Part shown: piece by piece, positions 61,701 to 64,000 of the stretch
Layout: the number at the start of each line of letters is the position of its first letter
Position numbering within the stretch: position 1 is the first letter of the stretch
Origin: Candidatus Borkfalkia ceftriaxoniphila
GTDB taxonomy: Bacteria > Bacillota > Clostridia > Christensenellales > Borkfalkiaceae
Length of the DNA: 64,000 bases
Direction of reading: 5' to 3'
Assembly: GCF_004134775.1 (NCBI RefSeq)
Contig: NZ_SDOZ01000002.1
Span: 553,740 to 617,739 of the forward strand
Notes under the pieces: generated by a model
Told to the model about the DNA's origin: nothing
Databases searched by the model: none
What the model saw: only the letters and a program-made list of their open reading frames with translations
Program-made: the position numbers and the translations under genes

Positions 61701-62072
61701 GCCGTCCGCTTTCTTGCTGAAAATGAACACGTACGCCTTTTGCGCCGTTTCGCTGCCGGGCTGCGCGCTGAGAGCAAAGCCTATGCTGTTTTCATCTCCC
61801 TTGATCCAGTTTTCGCCCGTTGTACCGCTGAATTTGTTGACTTTGAACTGAAGATCGAAGCCGTTCGCCAAATCGAGGGTGTTCTGATACTCCGCGACAA
61901 ATACGTTCCCCTCGCCCGAAGAGATGGTATTCCCGCTGATCGTAGTCGTTCCGTTCTTTGCCGTCCAGACCGCTTCGCCGCGCACAGCGGTAAAACCGAT
62001 CAGGCACACTGCGCTCACGATCAGCAACAACGCCGCAACGACCAAAGCGCACAGTTTTTTTGTTTTAGTCAT
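58797..62072 (-). CDS. Membrane-anchored surface protein with KKGCGSS-type C-terminus
   Basis: 1091 residues. Seen: signal peptide (MTKTKKLCALVVAALLLIVS, cleavage near AVRGEA); an N-terminal concanavalin/LamG-like domain at about 30-250 (LDLANGFDLQFKVNKFSG) and a second at about 255-470; Ig-like/Big-type modules at about 480-760 (several ending 'EYELTVVTENGSASVIITV'); another LamG-like domain at about 780-960; an Ig-like/FN3-like domain to about 1040; then a Pro/Glu/Gly linker, KKGCGSS, one membrane helix and RKKED. No LPXTG. The layout resembles the surface protein of the first glycan locus. GGAGG precedes the ATG. Glycan binding at the cell surface is inferred. Confidence 0.75.
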   Translation of the reverse strand: MTKTKKLCALVVAALLLIVSAVCLIGFTAVRGEAVWTAKNGTTTISGNTISSGEGNVFVAEYQNTLDLANGFDLQFKVNKFSGTTGENWIKGDENSIGFALSAQPGSETAQKAYVFIFSKKADGNFALFTYYVNNFKIAADGTLSYTTNSLYYDNTTANSDFDAASAWTDGATLSLSGAELDGMPMFWLNGSMVNPFGGTIFDKNPASAAEYVKALEECYEGFAMDTSAMHLYAFSRTNQQAEFEIGIESMAEEYDAVKGGWFATDKAASEVIENGVHYSEIKGTNGMSRTRFIYGRSFDLTKENIEFTMSIPEGFKPDKNTFISVRGFGMNQLTTVKSVANRNYEGFYFSGGATLGLFDNGTREHAQAQGINAQPAPTAYANKDTVENGWLTRKIYFGDNGNGGYCYKVNGSTIVNYTAADLAPVLGDLTRVQITVMADEASATYKIKGEYKLSNFAQMPTTDSAEEVYVKDSGNDVTFTVRYPANVEFAKIEDASGRALASADYTLSEGTLTLKSTLLETLNNGVQTFKITTNVGTTLVLRVNVRSAVSLTPQTALKAKIGQFEDITVKVELVGEDAVRSIHLNGETLTDVLEGDIVTLSAEMLNRLHAGEYELTVVTENGSASVIITVEAIAQQAPVLGEGQEDEISVDLNAAEDIVVKVDLKDGADRYVLLNGRELSESEAVFAVDDSGKGTVTIPGSVVKTMAVGEGTDHLTGGSFVNIIEIATDGGTAVVYVTAELSLGDWTVSKALEQAPVLNEDGSVSMKGYTLLTKQENVDLSEGFTVSVKFGDIFDYSALTPSDFVEFVIYVKQAGVRIETHIRAYNTGDLVSTGSLVTVELFQQVFMPDGGQPVANDTPKGSVKLDKEQVWSIKLLDDTVLTMFNHKESRENGLMLSDVGNLTRFDNATIEIAFDTRASEEHVSDTTGSLIAFGAFNEERKDIPAWAKEYFLDALDAPVLKVEGNKVVWNAVEGAKQYIVYVDGEAAEIVSATEFDFTDYFSDGETHSIQVKAEGNGTTFGDSELSAAVELKLSGNGGNPGGDEPGNEEKPGEDEKKGCGSSIAVSSAISGGIVLLAAVAITLTLRKKED

Positions 62073-62094
62073 AAAATCCTCCTTATTATAATGT

Positions 62095-64000
62095 TCAATC
62101 CACGATCACGCGGACGGGTATCTGCGTACCGTTCCAATCCGCCGTGATCGTCGTTTCGCCCTTCGCTTTTGCCGTAACAAGTCCGTTTTCGCCGACAGAA
62201 ATCACAGAAGTATCGTAATTTCCGTAGGTCACGCCCTGCTCGCGGAAATAGATCTCGTATTGAAACTGAAAACGATAGCGCACATATAACTTCAACTGGG
62301 AAGTATCGCCGATATGCAGACGAATTTCGGATCTCATCGCCCGTACGGAAGTTACGGAAATCTCGTCTTCGTCGGCAAACGCCTCCATGCCCGAAAGTCC
62401 GATCGCCGTCGTTTCGGTCGCTCCCGCGCCCACGATGCGTACGCCGTTCGCCGAAATCGTTTCGTCGAACACGATGGTCACGGGCACGATCGCCGTGGAC
62501 GTGGAAGGCTCGGACAGAAAATGATAAGACCATTTCTCCGTATCCGTCCATTCGCCGCCCGCGGAGCGCACCTGCACCTTGAACGTTGCGGGATAAAAGC
62601 CCGCCTCGATCTGCGAATACAGATGAACGCCTTTGAGCGGCGCGTTCTTCCCGTCCGCCGTCTGCAACCCCATCCACTTTTCGCCGTTCGCCTGCGTGTT
62701 GTACACGGTATCCACGTCGCTGTCGGTCAAGGCATCAAGCCCCGCGGCGTTCGAGCCGATCGCCTCGGTAAAAGCGCCCTCGCCCACGTACACGATGAAA
62801 TTATCGCTCAGCCTGTCGTCGCCGCCGTATTTCATGTAAACGTGCGTCATGCCCGTTTTTTTGGCTGTGACGAGCCCGCTTTCCGAAATATCGACGATCG
62901 ACGTATCGTAGCCGTAAAACTCGATATTTGCGATCTCCGACGCGCTCAGAACGCGCGTTTCCATATTGTTATCCAGAAGTTTGATGCGCAGTTGATGCGC
63001 GGGTTTCCCCATACGGATACGCACGTACGGATCGGAAACGAATACCGACTGGGGCGCGCTGCCCGTAGTGGTAGCTTGCGAAGGCACTTTCTGCAGTCGG
63101 GTGATACCGCGGTCGGTTTCCACTTTTTCGCTCACTTTGAACGTGACTTTGCAGATTCTCGTAGCCCAGTTTACCACGGTGGCGTTTGAATTTTCGGCAT
63201 GGGCGTAAGCGAAGTAGACGGGATCGCCTTTGCGGATATGTCCGTCGCTACGTTTGGAAAGGCCGCCGTTATGCGCGTATTTGGTAAAATTCGTGCTGGT
63301 ATAAGAGACCTCTTCGTCCCACGTGATACCGTCGGCGGACTGGCGCACCGCAATGCGGCAGTTATCCATGTACCGCCTCGACACGTTGACGAAGATGAAA
63401 CGGTCGTAAGCCTCTAAATAAGCGACGTCGCCGCTGTCCTCCGCCTCTCCGTCGCCCCGTTCAAAGGCGACGCCGCGGTATTCGAGTTTGGCGGGCCAGT
63501 TTTCGTCGTCCGCAGGAGCCGTAGCCACGCGAACGCTGTTATCCCCTTCCTCCCCCGCGGCATTGTTATCCCAGGTGTAGTACATGTAGATCACGCCGTC
63601 TTTCACTACAAAAGTGGGTTCACCCGCGCCGAATGCGTCCGATTTGGGGGTATCGGTCGCGGCCTCGTCGAAATAGACGACGGGTTGCGCCTCAGATGTG
63701 CTCCAGCCCTGACCGTTCCACTTTTCGTTGAAAGGACCGTAAACGTTTTTCGAACGGGCAACGAACACGTTGTTATCCCGCCCGTAAACGTTATAACACG
63801 ACGTATAGCCGATATAGTAATATTCGCCGATCTTCACCGCGCCAGGATCGCACACGCTCCACGCGTCGTCGGTGCCGGGCGTGGGCGTCAGGGCGATCGT
63901 TTCATCCGACCAGGACGTGCCGCCGTTGTCACTGCTGCGGTAACGGATCCAGTCCCACTGCGTCTTAAAGCGGCCCGGAGAAGAAGTCCACATATGCAGC
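62095..64000 (-). CDS. Secreted propeller protein with discoidin and Big2 domains, N-terminus missing
   Basis: The frame is open to the right edge; about 635 codons are seen and the N-terminus lies outside. Seen: a five-bladed-propeller-like part (about the first 300 residues) with an Asp-box YRSSDNGGTSWSD, VCDPGAVKIGEYYYIGYTS, FGAGEPTFVVKDGVIYMYY and VAYLEAYDRFIFVNVSRRY, as in GH43/GH33-like folds; then a linker; a Big2-like Ig module ('NIEFYGYDTSIVDISESGLV'); a discoidin-like domain (about 430-550); and a final Big2-like module ('YDTSVISVGENGLVTAKAKG'). It is probably a secreted glycan-active or binding enzyme, encoded 22 bp before the surface protein. Catalytic residues cannot be judged without the N-terminus. 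Confidence 0.78.
   Translation of the reverse strand, partial: LHMWTSSPGRFKTQWDWIRYRSSDNGGTSWSDETIALTPTPGTDDAWSVCDPGAVKIGEYYYIGYTSCYNVYGRDNNVFVARSKNVYGPFNEKWNGQGWSTSEAQPVVYFDEAATDTPKSDAFGAGEPTFVVKDGVIYMYYTWDNNAAGEEGDNSVRVATAPADDENWPAKLEYRGVAFERGDGEAEDSGDVAYLEAYDRFIFVNVSRRYMDNCRIAVRQSADGITWDEEVSYTSTNFTKYAHNGGLSKRSDGHIRKGDPVYFAYAHAENSNATVVNWATRICKVTFKVSEKVETDRGITRLQKVPSQATTTGSAPQSVFVSDPYVRIRMGKPAHQLRIKLLDNNMETRVLSASEIANIEFYGYDTSIVDISESGLVTAKKTGMTHVYMKYGGDDRLSDNFIVYVGEGAFTEAIGSNAAGLDALTDSDVDTVYNTQANGEKWMGLQTADGKNAPLKGVHLYSQIEAGFYPATFKVQVRSAGGEWTDTEKWSYHFLSEPSTSTAIVPVTIVFDETISANGVRIVGAGATETTAIGLSGMEAFADEDEISVTSVRAMRSEIRLHIGDTSQLKLYVRYRFQFQYEIYFREQGVTYGNYDTSVISVGENGLVTAKAKGETTITADWNGTQIPVRVIVD

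Overview
The window looks like a chromosomal segment of an anaerobic, Gram-positive, Clostridia-like (Bacillota) gut or fermentative bacterium of moderate to fairly high GC. This is inferred from lipoprotein substrate-binding proteins, LplABC/MalFG-type sugar permeases without their own ATPase, sporulation-type genes (spoIVFA/spoIVFB-like, spmA/spmB), a firmicute-type L27 with an N-terminal extension, a ferredoxin-dependent 2-oxoacid oxidoreductase and corrinoid methyl-transfer proteins. The exact taxon cannot be read from this sequence alone. No phage, IS element, CRISPR array or rRNA was seen; there is one tRNA.

Layout. (1) 1-1782, minus: cobalamin riboswitch with attenuator, a substrate-binding lipoprotein and the start of a FecCD/BtuC-type permease (corrinoid uptake). 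(2) 1861-16169, minus: a glycan-use operon (LplA-type lipoprotein, discoidin/beta-helix lipoprotein, membrane-anchored multi-module surface protein, an unassigned TIM-barrel-like enzyme, LplB and LplC permeases, a GH78-like enzyme and a URO-D/methyltransferase-like protein), divergent from a GntR-LacI hybrid regulator and a DUF1848 Fe-S protein. (3) 18495-19409: PfkB sugar kinase. (4) 19504-23453, minus: corrinoid protein, intra-operon terminator, RACo-type reactivase, DUF2284 protein, PocR-AraC regulator. (5) 23719-30856: esterase-like hydrolase; 8-oxoguanine glycosylase plus four-subunit 2-oxoacid:ferredoxin oxidoreductase; an XRE repressor with divergent partner; a membrane protein; rplU-rpmA; a helical orphan. 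(6) 30894-38035, minus: stand-alone GlmU acetyltransferase-glmM-glmS, RNase G/E, and a spoIVFA-spoIVFB-like pair. (7) 38182-42055, plus: MTHFR, methionine synthase activation protein and MetH. (8) 42451-50024: spmBA; metG-tatD-radical SAM; rsmA; tetR-antiporter. (9) 50026-54590, minus: Rrf2-IscS-IscU-flavin protein, and MFS sugar symporter-QueH. (10) tRNA-Gln(CUG). (11) 54915-64000, minus: second glycan locus (propeller/discoidin/Big2 protein, anchored surface protein, propeller-permease fusion, MalG-type permease, LacI regulator).

Two themes tie the window together. Corrinoid chemistry appears in the riboswitch-controlled importer, the PocR/corrinoid-protein/reactivase module and the split MetH system, with a URO-D-like candidate methyltransferase in the GH78 operon. 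Glycan foraging appears in two loci that share a plan: large C-terminally membrane-anchored surface proteins, discoidin-bearing beta-solenoid or propeller proteins, paired sugar permeases and a dedicated repressor. The most novel objects are the beta-propeller/permease fusion, the repeated surface-protein plus ABC-importer architecture, the lone GlmU acetyltransferase domain, the rplU-rpmA pair lacking the intervening protease gene, and genes whose promoters imply leaderless or nearly leaderless mRNAs.
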